NCBI RefSeq assembly: GCF_029027405.1
Contig: NZ_CP093396.1
Span: 434,001 to 498,000 of the forward strand
DNA length: 64,000 nt
Direction of reading: 5' to 3'
Origin: Sulfurimonas sp.
GTDB taxonomy: Bacteria; Campylobacterota; Campylobacteria; Campylobacterales; Sulfurimonadaceae
A model generated the notes under the pieces. That model was not told the origin of the DNA. It did no database searches and was given only the letters and a program-made list of their open reading frames with translations. Both the position numbers and the translations under genes were made by a program. This document shows, piece after piece, positions 44,453-51,486 of the stretch (the first letter of the stretch is position 1; each line of letters starts with the position of its first letter).

Positions 44453-45340
44453 ATGAAACTAATAAAAAATTTAAATAATGGCGTAAAGTATATGCTTATG
44501 GCATCTTTTACTTTTGCCATAATGGGTGCATTAGCAAAACTTGCATCTGGACATATGTCTTCACTCGAAGTTGTGTTTTTTAGAAATATATTTGGTGTCG
44601 CTCTTATAAGTTATGCAATATATAAAAAGCCAATGACTAATAGCGGAGGGAAACCTTATTTACTTCTTTTTCGTGGAACCATGGGTTTTACTGCACTTCT
44701 AGCATACTTTTACAACATAGCAAATATACCGCTAGGAGATGCCGTAACCTTTAGTAAAACAGCTCCTATCTTTACTGCTATTTTTGCTTGGTTTTTTTTA
44801 AAAGAAAAACTTTCTACTTCTGCTTGGTTTGCGGTGTTTATAGGATTTGGCGGTATAGTTCTTATTACTCAGCCAAGTAGTATGGGTTTTACTAAGTATG
44901 ATTTACTTGGTATATTTAGCGGAATTGGAGCGGCTTTAGCTTACACTTCAGTTAGAGAACTTAGAAAGTTTTATGACACAAGAGCCATTGTTTTATCTTT
45001 TACTCTTGTGGGAACTATTGGACCGATAATCCTTTTTATACTCTCAGAATTTATAACAAATCCAGACTTAGATTTTATGCTTGGTAAGTTTATCATGCCA
45101 ACTGGCATTGTTTGGTTATATGTTGTTGGGCTTGGTATTTTAGGAACTTTTTCTCAGTATTTTATGACAAAAGCTTATGGCGAAACTAAGGCAGGAATAG
45201 TTGGAGCTGTAAGTTATACAAACATCATTTTCGCTATTTTTGTAGGTCTATTATTGGGTGATTCTTTACCAACTATGACAACAACCTTTGGAATTGTTTT
45301 GATTGTTTTTGCCGGTATAATGGTTGCAAAAGCTAAATAG
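44453..45340 (+). CDS. EamA/DMT-family transporter
   Basis: 295 residues from ATG 44453 (44435 would give six more residues but lies before the -10 box). About ten membrane helices in two EamA repeats (MLMASFTFAIMGALAKLASGHMS; GAVSYTNIIFAIFVGLLLGDSLP). DMT-type exporters move amino acids, nucleosides or other metabolites; the substrate cannot be told. Confidence 0.88.
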   Translation: MKLIKNLNNGVKYMLMASFTFAIMGALAKLASGHMSSLEVVFFRNIFGVALISYAIYKKPMTNSGGKPYLLLFRGTMGFTALLAYFYNIANIPLGDAVTFSKTAPIFTAIFAWFFLKEKLSTSAWFAVFIGFGGIVLITQPSSMGFTKYDLLGIFSGIGAALAYTSVRELRKFYDTRAIVLSFTLVGTIGPIILFILSEFITNPDLDFMLGKFIMPTGIVWLYVVGLGILGTFSQYFMTKAYGETKAGIVGAVSYTNIIFAIFVGLLLGDSLPTMTTTFGIVLIVFAGIMVAKAK

Positions 45341-45342
45341 GG

Positions 45343-45633
45343 TTATTCTCTATTTTTCCAGTAATTTGGTTTTCTGTTGAGTTGCATAACGGCTAAAATA
45401 ATAATCTCGTCGTCTCTTTGGTAGTAAATAACTCCAAATGGAAATCTATTTGTTAAACATCTTCTTATATCTTCATCTAGCTTTTGCCAAGCAGTTGGAA
45501 ACTCTAAAACTCTTTGTATTGTTTTGTAAACTTCGTATGCAAACTCTGAACCAAGGTCTTCTTTGCATTCTTGATAATAATCAACGGAAGCATTTAATTC
45601 TAGTTCAGCATCCGGATGAAAAGAATATGTCAT
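45343..45633 (-). CDS. ParE/RelE-superfamily toxin
   Basis: 96 residues. The ParE fold pattern is visible: FHPDAELELNASVDYYQE, RVLEFPTAWQ, RRCLTNRFPFGVIYYQRDDEIIILAVMQLNRKPNYW. Whether it hits gyrase (ParE) or ribosome-bound mRNA (RelE) is unknown. It immediately follows its antitoxin (stop and ATG adjacent) and ends 2 bp from the convergent EamA gene. Confidence 0.87.
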   Translation of the reverse strand: MTYSFHPDAELELNASVDYYQECKEDLGSEFAYEVYKTIQRVLEFPTAWQKLDEDIRRCLTNRFPFGVIYYQRDDEIIILAVMQLNRKPNYWKNRE

Positions 45634-45867
45634 TTATGAATTGAGTCTTTTAGATATTTTTTTGAAAACTTCATCTCCATCAACAAGGGATACATTGTTG
45701 GATTCAATATCAGTTTTTCTTTGGTTCACTTCTTTTATCCATAGTGCATCTATAGAAGAATTTGCAGGTGTTATACTAGCTAATATTTTATCAACAATTT
45801 TAGTTTTTAAATCTATTGGTAAAATATCTATCTCATCAAAAAGTTGTTCTTGTTTTAAAGCCAACAT
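45634..45867 (-). CDS. Addiction-module antitoxin (unstable antitoxin family)
   Basis: 77 residues. LFDEIDILPIDLKTKIVDKIL followed by a SSIDALWIKEVNQR core is the pattern of Pfam Unstab_antitox (PF09720). Good Shine-Dalgarno GGAG. Stop and toxin ATG are adjacent, so it is co-expressed with the downstream ParE-type toxin. No autoregulatory DNA-binding domain is evident. Confidence 0.85.
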   Translation of the reverse strand: MLALKQEQLFDEIDILPIDLKTKIVDKILASITPANSSIDALWIKEVNQRKTDIESNNVSLVDGDEVFKKISKRLNS

Positions 45868-45992
45868 AATAAACTCCTACTTTTATATATACACCATTAT
45901 ATCAAAATGATATATATTTTAATAAATAAAATTTATTGAATCTATTTTATTAAGAGTTACACCTAGGGAAAGGTAGAACGAGAAATGATTTG

Positions 45993-46469
45993 TTACACGA
46001 ACCAATCTCTAATATCTTTATATCCTTTATTGCAGATAAGATTATACATTTGAATTTTATTAATAAATGAATTTGAAAATTTTTCTTCTTGTTCGTGAGG
46101 TAAACCACAGTTATCAGGATTACTATAAATTACATGATACCTACAATATAATGGTCTATATTCATATATTGAACATAAATCATTTTTTAAAAAAGGACAA
46201 TTATTAGTATGCTTATTTGAAATCTTATTATTGTTTGTATATTGTATTTTAGTCATTTTGGAGATATAATTTGCTTCCAACTCTGTAATTTGAATATCCA
46301 TCTTGCAACATCTAGAGCATCCTTTAGAACAACTAATAACTTTATCTTGAGTTGAAACTATTTTATCAATATATTGATATATTTCTTGTAACAAGTTAAT
46401 ATTATCTTTATTTAGAGATTGAAGTTTCGGTTTTATATTTTCAAATTCAAATACTAATGATTGTGGCAT
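45993..46469 (-). CDS. YkgJ-family metal (Fe-S/Zn) cluster protein
   Basis: 158 residues from the ATG. Cysteine clusters SKGCSRCCKMDI, NNCPFLKNDLCSIYEYRPLYCRYH match the YkgJ family. AAGGAG is located at 46505-46500, with an in-frame ATT (46493) exactly 6 nt downstream and the residues ILPENIPPMPQ leading into the ATG; the true start may be that ATT, which adds eight residues. Function of the family is poorly known. Confidence 0.78.
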   Translation of the reverse strand: MPQSLVFEFENIKPKLQSLNKDNINLLQEIYQYIDKIVSTQDKVISCSKGCSRCCKMDIQITELEANYISKMTKIQYTNNNKISNKHTNNCPFLKNDLCSIYEYRPLYCRYHVIYSNPDNCGLPHEQEEKFSNSFINKIQMYNLICNKGYKDIRDWFV

Positions 46470-46702
46470 TGGTGGTATATTTTCAGGTAAAATTTTAAAC
46501 TCCTTTGTATAACTATTTATTCATTCTGATTATAGTGAACTAATACTTAATATAAACAAATAAAATATCCTCTTTAAAGTGATAACTAATTTATTTTTGA
46601 TGCTTAATTATCATCTTTTCAATGTCCTTTTAAGACAGAAATAACCATTATGTGGACATTATATTAATATAAACTAGCAGTATATCAATTAAAGGAGATA
46701 TG
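46470..46702. other. Upstream region of the YkgJ gene and pseudogene
   Basis: AT-rich, no gene recognised. It contains the AAGGAG that may serve YkgJ, and at 46692-46697 another AAGGAG used by the frameshifted gene at 46703. Confidence 0.4.
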
Positions 46703-46995
46703 ATGTTAGTTCAAAGTAAACTACCGAATTTTCTAATCTGCAAAATAGTGTAACAAACTCTCAAAAAGATAAACTGATAGGTCATTCAAGTCAAGATATA
46801 TCAGATACAAAAAAAGAATTAATCACAAATTATATAACAAATGCATCTACCCTTGTAACAGCAACATTGGGGAGAAACAGTTATGGAACTATTATCGATA
46901 TTGAAGCTATTACAGAAGAGAAAATTATAGAGTTTAAACAGGTAAATATAAAAAGAAAAGTAGAAGTGGCATATCCTTTGGGTAGTTCATTCTAG
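46703..46995 (+). pseudogene. Frameshifted small gene
   Basis: Has AAGGAG and ATG, encodes MLVQSKLPNF, then a TTTT tract where one missing T shifts the frame and stops it at codon 17. Restoring one T gives a continuous reading SNLQNSVTNSQKDKLIGH and a further ~60 residues to TAG at 46993. That is about 97 residues. The rest is hydrophilic with no motif known to me. Programmed frameshifting at TTTT is conceivable but less likely. Unknown function. Confidence 0.6.
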
Positions 46996-47074
46996 TGGTT
47001 TATTATATCTAGTGAAATGAAAATCTATATGCTTGTGGCTAGAGCTAAATAACTTTAGATTAATTCCAATATGA

Positions 47075-47080
47075 TATAAT
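47075..47080 (+). promoter_or_regulatory. -10 box of kdsA-ribH-nusB operon
   Basis: TATAAT about 26 bp before the kdsA start; preceded by an AT-rich tract. Confidence 0.5.
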
Positions 47081-47105
47081 CTTTCTTTATTTTATGGGAG
47101 AATAT

Positions 47106-47897
47106 ATGACATTATTAACAGGACCTTGTGTCATTGAGAGTGAAGAAAATATTTTTAAAATAGCTAAGTCGTTAGAGAAATATTATAATGATGATGCGAT
47201 TGATTTTTATTTTAAAGCTAGTTTTGACAAAGCAAACAGAACATCATTAGAGAGCTTTCGTGGGCTTGGGATGGAAGAAGGTTTAAGAATTTTACAAAAA
47301 GTAAAAGATGATTTTGGATACAAAATTGTTACTGATGTGCATGAATCTACTCAAGTAAACGCTGTTGGAGAGGTAGCAGATATGTTACAAATCCCTGCTT
47401 TTTTATGTCGTCAAACTGACTTGTTAGTTGCGTGTGCAAAGACAGAGCGTAAGATTAATATTAAAAAAGGACAGTTCTTAAGTGGAGATGCTATGCTTTA
47501 TCCAGTTTTAAAAGTGCTTCAAACTCGTGGATGCTCAGATGCTACTTATGAAAACTCACTAAAATATGGTGTTTACCTTTGTGAGAGAGGAAACTCTTTT
47601 GGTTATGGAAACATGGTTGTAGATATGAGAAACTTAGTAACTATGAGAGAATTTGCACCAGTGATTTTTGATGCAACTCACTCTGTTCAGATGCCAACAG
47701 CTAAAGATGGTAAAACAGGTGGAGATAGTTCAATGGTTCCATACTTAGCATCTGGAGCAGCTGCGGTTGGTGTCGATGGATTCTTTATGGAAACACACTT
47801 TGACCCAAGTGTAGCTTTAAGTGATGGACCAAATATGGTCAAACTTGAAGAGTTAGAAGCTTTAATAAGCAAAATCAAAAAAATACAAGAAATATAA
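47106..47897 (+). CDS. kdsA: 3-deoxy-D-manno-octulosonate 8-phosphate synthase
   Basis: 263 residues from ATG 47106, chosen because GGGAG lies 5-6 nt upstream; the upstream ATG at 47094 adds four odd residues. Makes Kdo-8-P from PEP and arabinose-5-P for lipopolysaccharide. TGPCVIESE (Cys8) places it in the metal-dependent class of Aquifex rather than the metal-free E. coli class. [12 protein letters not shown] and [11 protein letters not shown] are family motifs. First gene of kdsA-ribH-nusB, as in Campylobacter. Confidence 0.95.
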   Translation: MTLLTGPCVIESEENIFKIAKSLEKYYNDDAIDFYFKASFDKANRTSLESFRGLGMEEGLRILQKVKDDFGYKIVTDVHESTQVNAVGEVADMLQIPAFLCRQTDLLVACAKTERKINIKKGQFLSGDAMLYPVLKVLQTRGCSDATYENSLKYGVYLCERGNSFGYGNMVVDMRNLVTMREFAPVIFDATHSVQMPTAKDGKTGGDSSMVPYLASGAAAVGVDGFFMETHFDPSVALSDGPNMVKLEELEALISKIKKIQEI

Positions 47898-47906
47898 GGA
47901 ATATAA

Positions 47907-48371
47907 ATGAAGTTAGTTGAAGGTAAGTTAAAAGTAATAAACGGCAAAAAAATTGCGATAGTTAGCACAAGATGGAATCACTTTATAGTTGATAGATTGG
48001 TTGAAGGGGCAGAAGATGCTTTCAATCGTCATGGTGGAAATGAAGATGAATTAACTCATGTTTTAATCCCTGGAGCGTTTGAACTTCCAATGGTTGTTGA
48101 CCAACTATTATCTAGTGGAAAATATGATGCAATTTGTGCTTTAGGTGCAGTGATTCGTGGAGCAACTCCTCACTTTGATTATGTTTCTGCAGAAGCTACA
48201 AAAGGAATTGCTACTATGAGTTTAAAGTATCAAAAACCAGTTTCATTTGGTCTGCTTACTACTGATACAATCGAACAAGCGATAGAAAGAGCTGGAACAA
48301 AAGCTGGAAATAAAGGTTTTGAAGCGATGACAACTGTTATCGAGATGCTAGACCTTTATGAGAATATTTAA
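47907..48371 (+). CDS. ribH: 6,7-dimethyl-8-ribityllumazine synthase
   Basis: 154 residues. Penultimate riboflavin enzyme. Motifs: [81 protein letters not shown]. Lies 9 bp after kdsA and shares its last base with nusB. Confidence 0.97.
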   Translation: MKLVEGKLKVINGKKIAIVSTRWNHFIVDRLVEGAEDAFNRHGGNEDELTHVLIPGAFELPMVVDQLLSSGKYDAICALGAVIRGATPHFDYVSAEATKGIATMSLKYQKPVSFGLLTTDTIEQAIERAGTKAGNKGFEAMTTVIEMLDLYENI

Positions 48372-48769
48372 TGGCGACTAGACATCACGCTCGTATGGCT
48401 GTTGTAAGCCTACTTTATGCTTATGATTTGGGAAATGGAAATATTGCCGAACATACAGATGAGATTTTAGAAGAAAAAAAAATTCGTAATAAACAAAAAG
48501 ATTTTGCCTTAGGACTTTTTTCAGGAGTAATGGATAATCTTGAAGCTTGTGATAAGGTAATAATTGAACACTTAAAAGAGTGGGATTTCCAAAGATTAGG
48601 GAGCATAGAAAGAGCTACTCTTAGACTTGCTACTTATGAGATTTTATTTGGTGAGTTAGATTCTGCTGTTGTTATAAATGAGGCAGTAGAAATTACAAAA
48701 GCTTTTGGAACTGAGCAATCTCCAAAATTTATAAATGGTGTGCTTGACGCCATCTCAAAAGATAAATAA
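48371..48769 (+). CDS. nusB: Transcription antitermination factor NusB
   Basis: 132 residues, all-helical. [22 protein letters not shown] and the C-terminal VINEAVEITKAFGTEQSPKFINGVLDAI are NusB signatures. Binds BoxA with NusE in rRNA antitermination. Stop and start codons of ribH and nusB overlap (TAATG). Confidence 0.95.
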   Translation: MATRHHARMAVVSLLYAYDLGNGNIAEHTDEILEEKKIRNKQKDFALGLFSGVMDNLEACDKVIIEHLKEWDFQRLGSIERATLRLATYEILFGELDSAVVINEAVEITKAFGTEQSPKFINGVLDAISKDK

Positions 48770-48802
48770 AGGCATGGATAATATAACAACAAAAGCTGGA
48801 CA

Positions 48803-49852
48803 ATGCAAAAAAGGTTAAGTAATGAAGAAGCCCTTGATTTAATCAAAAATGCTGATTTAAAAGAACTTGGTCGCTTGGCAAGTGCAAGAAAAAAAGAGCT
48901 TCACCCAAAAGGTATAACTACCTTTGTAGTAGATAGAAATATAAACTACACCAATATCTGTTGGGTTGATTGTAAGTTTTGTGCTTTTTATAGACATGAA
49001 AAAGATGTAGATGCTTATGTTTTAACATTTGAGGAGATAGATGCCAAGATAGATGAACTTTTAGAAATAGGCGGAACTCAGATATTATTTCAGGGTGGAG
49101 TGCACCCAAAGTTAAAAATAGAGTGGTATGAGGATTTAGTTGAGCATATTCACACTAAGTATCCGAGTATTACTATTCATGGATTTTCTTCTATTGAGAT
49201 TGATTTTATAGCTAAAGTTTCTCGCATTAGCGTTGAAGAGGTTTTGGAGCGTTTAAAAGTAAAAGGTCTGGCATCTATCCCTGGTGCTGGAGCGGAGATA
49301 CTTAGTGATGAGGTTCGTGATATTATAGCACCAAAGAAAATAGACTCAAAAGTTTGGATAGATATACATAGAAAAGCTCATAAACTTGATATTATGTCAA
49401 CGGCGACAATGATGTACGGAACTGTTGAAAGCGATGAAGACATAATAAAGCACTTTGAAATGATTAGAAAACTTCAAGATGAAACAGGTGGTTTTAGAGC
49501 ATTTATTATGTGGAGTTTTCAGGGTCAAAATACTGAGCTTTTACGACTTATTCCAGATATGGAGAAACCAACTTCTAACCGATACTTAAGACTTTTAGCT
49601 GTTGCTAGACTTTACCTGGATAATGTGCCTAATATTCAAAGTTCTTGGGTCACTCAAGGAGCATATATCGGACAAATGGCACTTAGATTTGGGGCTAATG
49701 ATTTAGGCTCAACTATGATGGAAGAAAATGTTGTAAGCAGTGCAGGGGTAACAAATACAATGGCAAAAGAAGAGATGATAGAGCTTATCCGAGATATAGG
49801 TGAAACACCAGCTGTGAGAGATACAGCTTACAAAATACTAAAGAAGTTTTAA
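48803..49852 (+). CDS. mqnC: Cyclic dehypoxanthinyl futalosine synthase MqnC
   Basis: 349 residues, radical SAM enzyme. The cluster motif CxxxCxxC is C53, C57 and C60 (NICWVDCKFCAFYRHEKD), and GGVHPKLKIEWYEDLV is MqnC-like. It works in the futalosine route to menaquinone, which most Campylobacterota use. Coupled to the M16-like gene downstream through a TAATG overlap. Confidence 0.9.
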   Translation: MQKRLSNEEALDLIKNADLKELGRLASARKKELHPKGITTFVVDRNINYTNICWVDCKFCAFYRHEKDVDAYVLTFEEIDAKIDELLEIGGTQILFQGGVHPKLKIEWYEDLVEHIHTKYPSITIHGFSSIEIDFIAKVSRISVEEVLERLKVKGLASIPGAGAEILSDEVRDIIAPKKIDSKVWIDIHRKAHKLDIMSTATMMYGTVESDEDIIKHFEMIRKLQDETGGFRAFIMWSFQGQNTELLRLIPDMEKPTSNRYLRLLAVARLYLDNVPNIQSSWVTQGAYIGQMALRFGANDLGSTMMEENVVSSAGVTNTMAKEEMIELIRDIGETPAVRDTAYKILKKF

Positions 49853-51132
49853 TGAAATACCTTTTAATATTACTAATGACAGGACAGATGATAATGGCAA
49901 CAACAATACAATATATGCAAGTAGATGGGTTGAAAATACCTTTGATTTTTGAAGAAGATAAAAGACTTCCACTTGCAACAATGCAGTTTGTTTTTAAAAA
50001 TAGTGGAACTATAACGGACACAACTAAAGCAGGTTTAGCAAGATTTAGTGCAAGAGTTATGAGTGAAGGAACGAAAAAACTTGGTTCGTTAGCATTTGCT
50101 GAAGTTTTGGAAAGTAAAGCTATTCATATATCTGCATCTGCAGGTAAAGAAACTTTTGTTATGGAAGTTGGAGCATTAAAAGATGAGTTTAACCAAGGAC
50201 TTAAATATTTTGCTTCTCTATTAGAAGACCCAAACCTTTCAGATGAGGTAATGAGCAAAATCAAAACAACAACAATAGGCTCACTTAGTGCAAAAGTAAA
50301 TGATTTTGACTATGTAGCATCTAATGAGTTAAAAGCACTTTTATTTAAAAACACACCTTTAGCAAATCCATCTTCTGGAACTATAAAAAGTGTTCAGAGC
50401 ATAAAATTAAATGATGTTAAAGCATTCTTAAAAGAGCATTTAGTAAGTTCTAGACTTATTGTAGTTGTTGGTGGAGATGTAGATATACAAAGTGTAAAGG
50501 TTAAAATAAAAAATATTATAAAAGCTATGCCAAAAGGTGAGATGAAAGCTTTAAAACATTATGAAGTTAGTAAAAAAGCTACTCAAAACATCTTAAAAAG
50601 AGATACAAAACAAGCTTATGTTTATTTTGGTTCACCTTACAATATGAATGTTGATTCTAAGGATTATTATAAGGCGAGAGTTGCAACTTTCATCTTAGGA
50701 ACAGGTGGTTTTGGCTCAAGACTAATGGAAGAGATAAGAGTTAAAAAAGGTTTAGCATATTCTGCTTATGCAAGGGTAAGTGTAAGTAAATCAAGTTCAT
50801 ATATGACAGGTTATTTACAAACAAAACTAGAGTCACTTGAAGAAGCTCAAAAAACTGTTAAAGAAGTTGTAGCTAAGTTTGTAAAAGATGGTGTTACAAA
50901 AGAAGAGTTAGAGCAAACTAAAAAGTTTCTTTTAGGAAGTGAGCCATTAAGAGTTGAAACTATGGGACAAAGACTTAACAGAACTTTTATGGAGTTTTAC
51001 AAAGGTCAAGAGTTAGGACATTCAGCACTAGAACTTAAAAAGATAAAAGATTTAAAACTAAAAGATTTAAATGAGTTTATTAAAAGTCATAAAGAGATTT
51101 TAGAGATGAGTTTTGCGATAGTTACAAAATAG
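49852..51132 (+). CDS. M16-family protein lacking the HxxEH zinc motif
   Basis: 426 residues with a signal peptide (YLLILLMTGQMIMA). It has the M16 fold: the C-terminal R/Y region GGFGSRLMEEIRVKKGLAYSAYAR and TKEELEQTKKFL. But where active enzymes have HxxEH (GxxHxxEH), this one reads GLARFSARVMSEGT, with no His or Glu. It is therefore probably not a metalloprotease by itself; in M16B pairs one subunit carries HxxEH and the other the R/Y pair. No partner gene lies beside it here. Coupled to mqnC. Confidence 0.83.
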   Translation: MKYLLILLMTGQMIMATTIQYMQVDGLKIPLIFEEDKRLPLATMQFVFKNSGTITDTTKAGLARFSARVMSEGTKKLGSLAFAEVLESKAIHISASAGKETFVMEVGALKDEFNQGLKYFASLLEDPNLSDEVMSKIKTTTIGSLSAKVNDFDYVASNELKALLFKNTPLANPSSGTIKSVQSIKLNDVKAFLKEHLVSSRLIVVVGGDVDIQSVKVKIKNIIKAMPKGEMKALKHYEVSKKATQNILKRDTKQAYVYFGSPYNMNVDSKDYYKARVATFILGTGGFGSRLMEEIRVKKGLAYSAYARVSVSKSSSYMTGYLQTKLESLEEAQKTVKEVVAKFVKDGVTKEELEQTKKFLLGSEPLRVETMGQRLNRTFMEFYKGQELGHSALELKKIKDLKLKDLNEFIKSHKEILEMSFAIVTK

Positions 51133-51184
51133 TTTAAAAATATGACAAATTGCAAAGTTTTTAAGGAGTTATCGGTTTTTTCTT

Positions 51185-51190
51185 TATAAT
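51185..51190 (+). promoter_or_regulatory. -10 box of the small-peptide gene at 51241
   Basis: TATAAT preceded by a T-rich tract (GGTTTTTTCTTTATAAT). Transcription would begin at about 51197, at the foot of the hairpin 51195-51219. Confidence 0.55.
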
Positions 51191-51194
51191 TGTA

Positions 51195-51219
51195 TTGTCA
51201 CCACCAAAAGGTGGGACAA
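51195..51219 (+). other. 5' hairpin of the small-peptide mRNA
   Basis: TTGTC-(A)-CCACC-AAAA-GGTGG-GACAA: ten base pairs with a single bulged A. It sits at the predicted 5' end of the transcript. Stable 5' stem-loops protect AapA-type toxin mRNAs in Helicobacter. Confidence 0.6.
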
Positions 51220-51240
51220 AATCAGACTTAGGAGGTTAAG

Positions 51241-51318
51241 ATGTATATTCTTAACATAATCCTGAAAGTAATAACTATTATTTTTATAGTAGTTAAGCTG
51301 TTCAAGGAATTATACTAG
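51241..51318 (+). CDS. 25-residue hydrophobic peptide, candidate type I toxin
   Basis: Reads MYILNIILKVITIIFIVVKL and five more residues, with TAG at 51316-51318. A near-perfect Shine-Dalgarno (AGGAGG, 51230-51235) lies 5 nt before the ATG, which is unusually strong for this genome. The peptide is one membrane-spanning helix with Lys at positions 9, 19 and 22. Its mRNA has a hairpin at the 5' end and another overlapping the stop, and a promoter on the other strand points back into it. This is the layout of type I TA toxins. Not detectable by homology from here. Confidence 0.6.
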   Translation: MYILNIILKVITIIFIVVKLFKELY

Positions 51319-51337
51319 AGGTAATAGCCTCTAGTAT
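51312..51337. terminator. Hairpin overlapping the peptide stop codon
   Basis: ATACTAGAGG-TAATAG-CCTCTAGTAT, a perfect 10-bp stem. On the plus strand it can end the short mRNA; on the minus strand it would form the 5' stem of an antisense RNA. No U-run follows. Confidence 0.6.
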
Positions 51338-51347
51338 CTTAAGGCTG

Positions 51348-51353
51348 ATTATA
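51348..51353 (-). promoter_or_regulatory. Extended -10 of a possible antisense RNA
   Basis: On the minus strand TGTTATAAT (TG-N-TATAAT extended -10) preceded by T-rich sequence. Transcription would start near 51341 and run through the peptide gene in antisense. Confidence 0.45.
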
Positions 51354-51371
51354 ACACAAAAAGGAAAAATT

Positions 51372-51476
51372 ATGCAAACCATCGAAGATATAGTTTTTGT
51401 TTTAATTATAGTTATTTTAGTATTTATGGTTGGAAATCTTCATGTAAGATTGAAGAAATTAGAAGATAAAAAATAG
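51372..51476 (+). CDS. 34-residue single-pass membrane peptide
   Basis: MQTIEDIVFVLIIVILVFMV, then GNLHVRLKKLEDKK: acidic N terminus, one membrane helix and basic tail. Preceded by AAGGAAAAATT as Shine-Dalgarno. Lies just before recG. Too short for family assignment. Confidence 0.5.
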   Translation: MQTIEDIVFVLIIVILVFMVGNLHVRLKKLEDKK

Positions 51477-51486
51477 TAGTTGTCTT

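Noticed and set aside
45641-45910. Open frame antisense to the ParE antitoxin
   Set aside because: Fully overlaps a well-supported antitoxin gene; the encoded Ser/Ile-rich sequence has no protein-like features.
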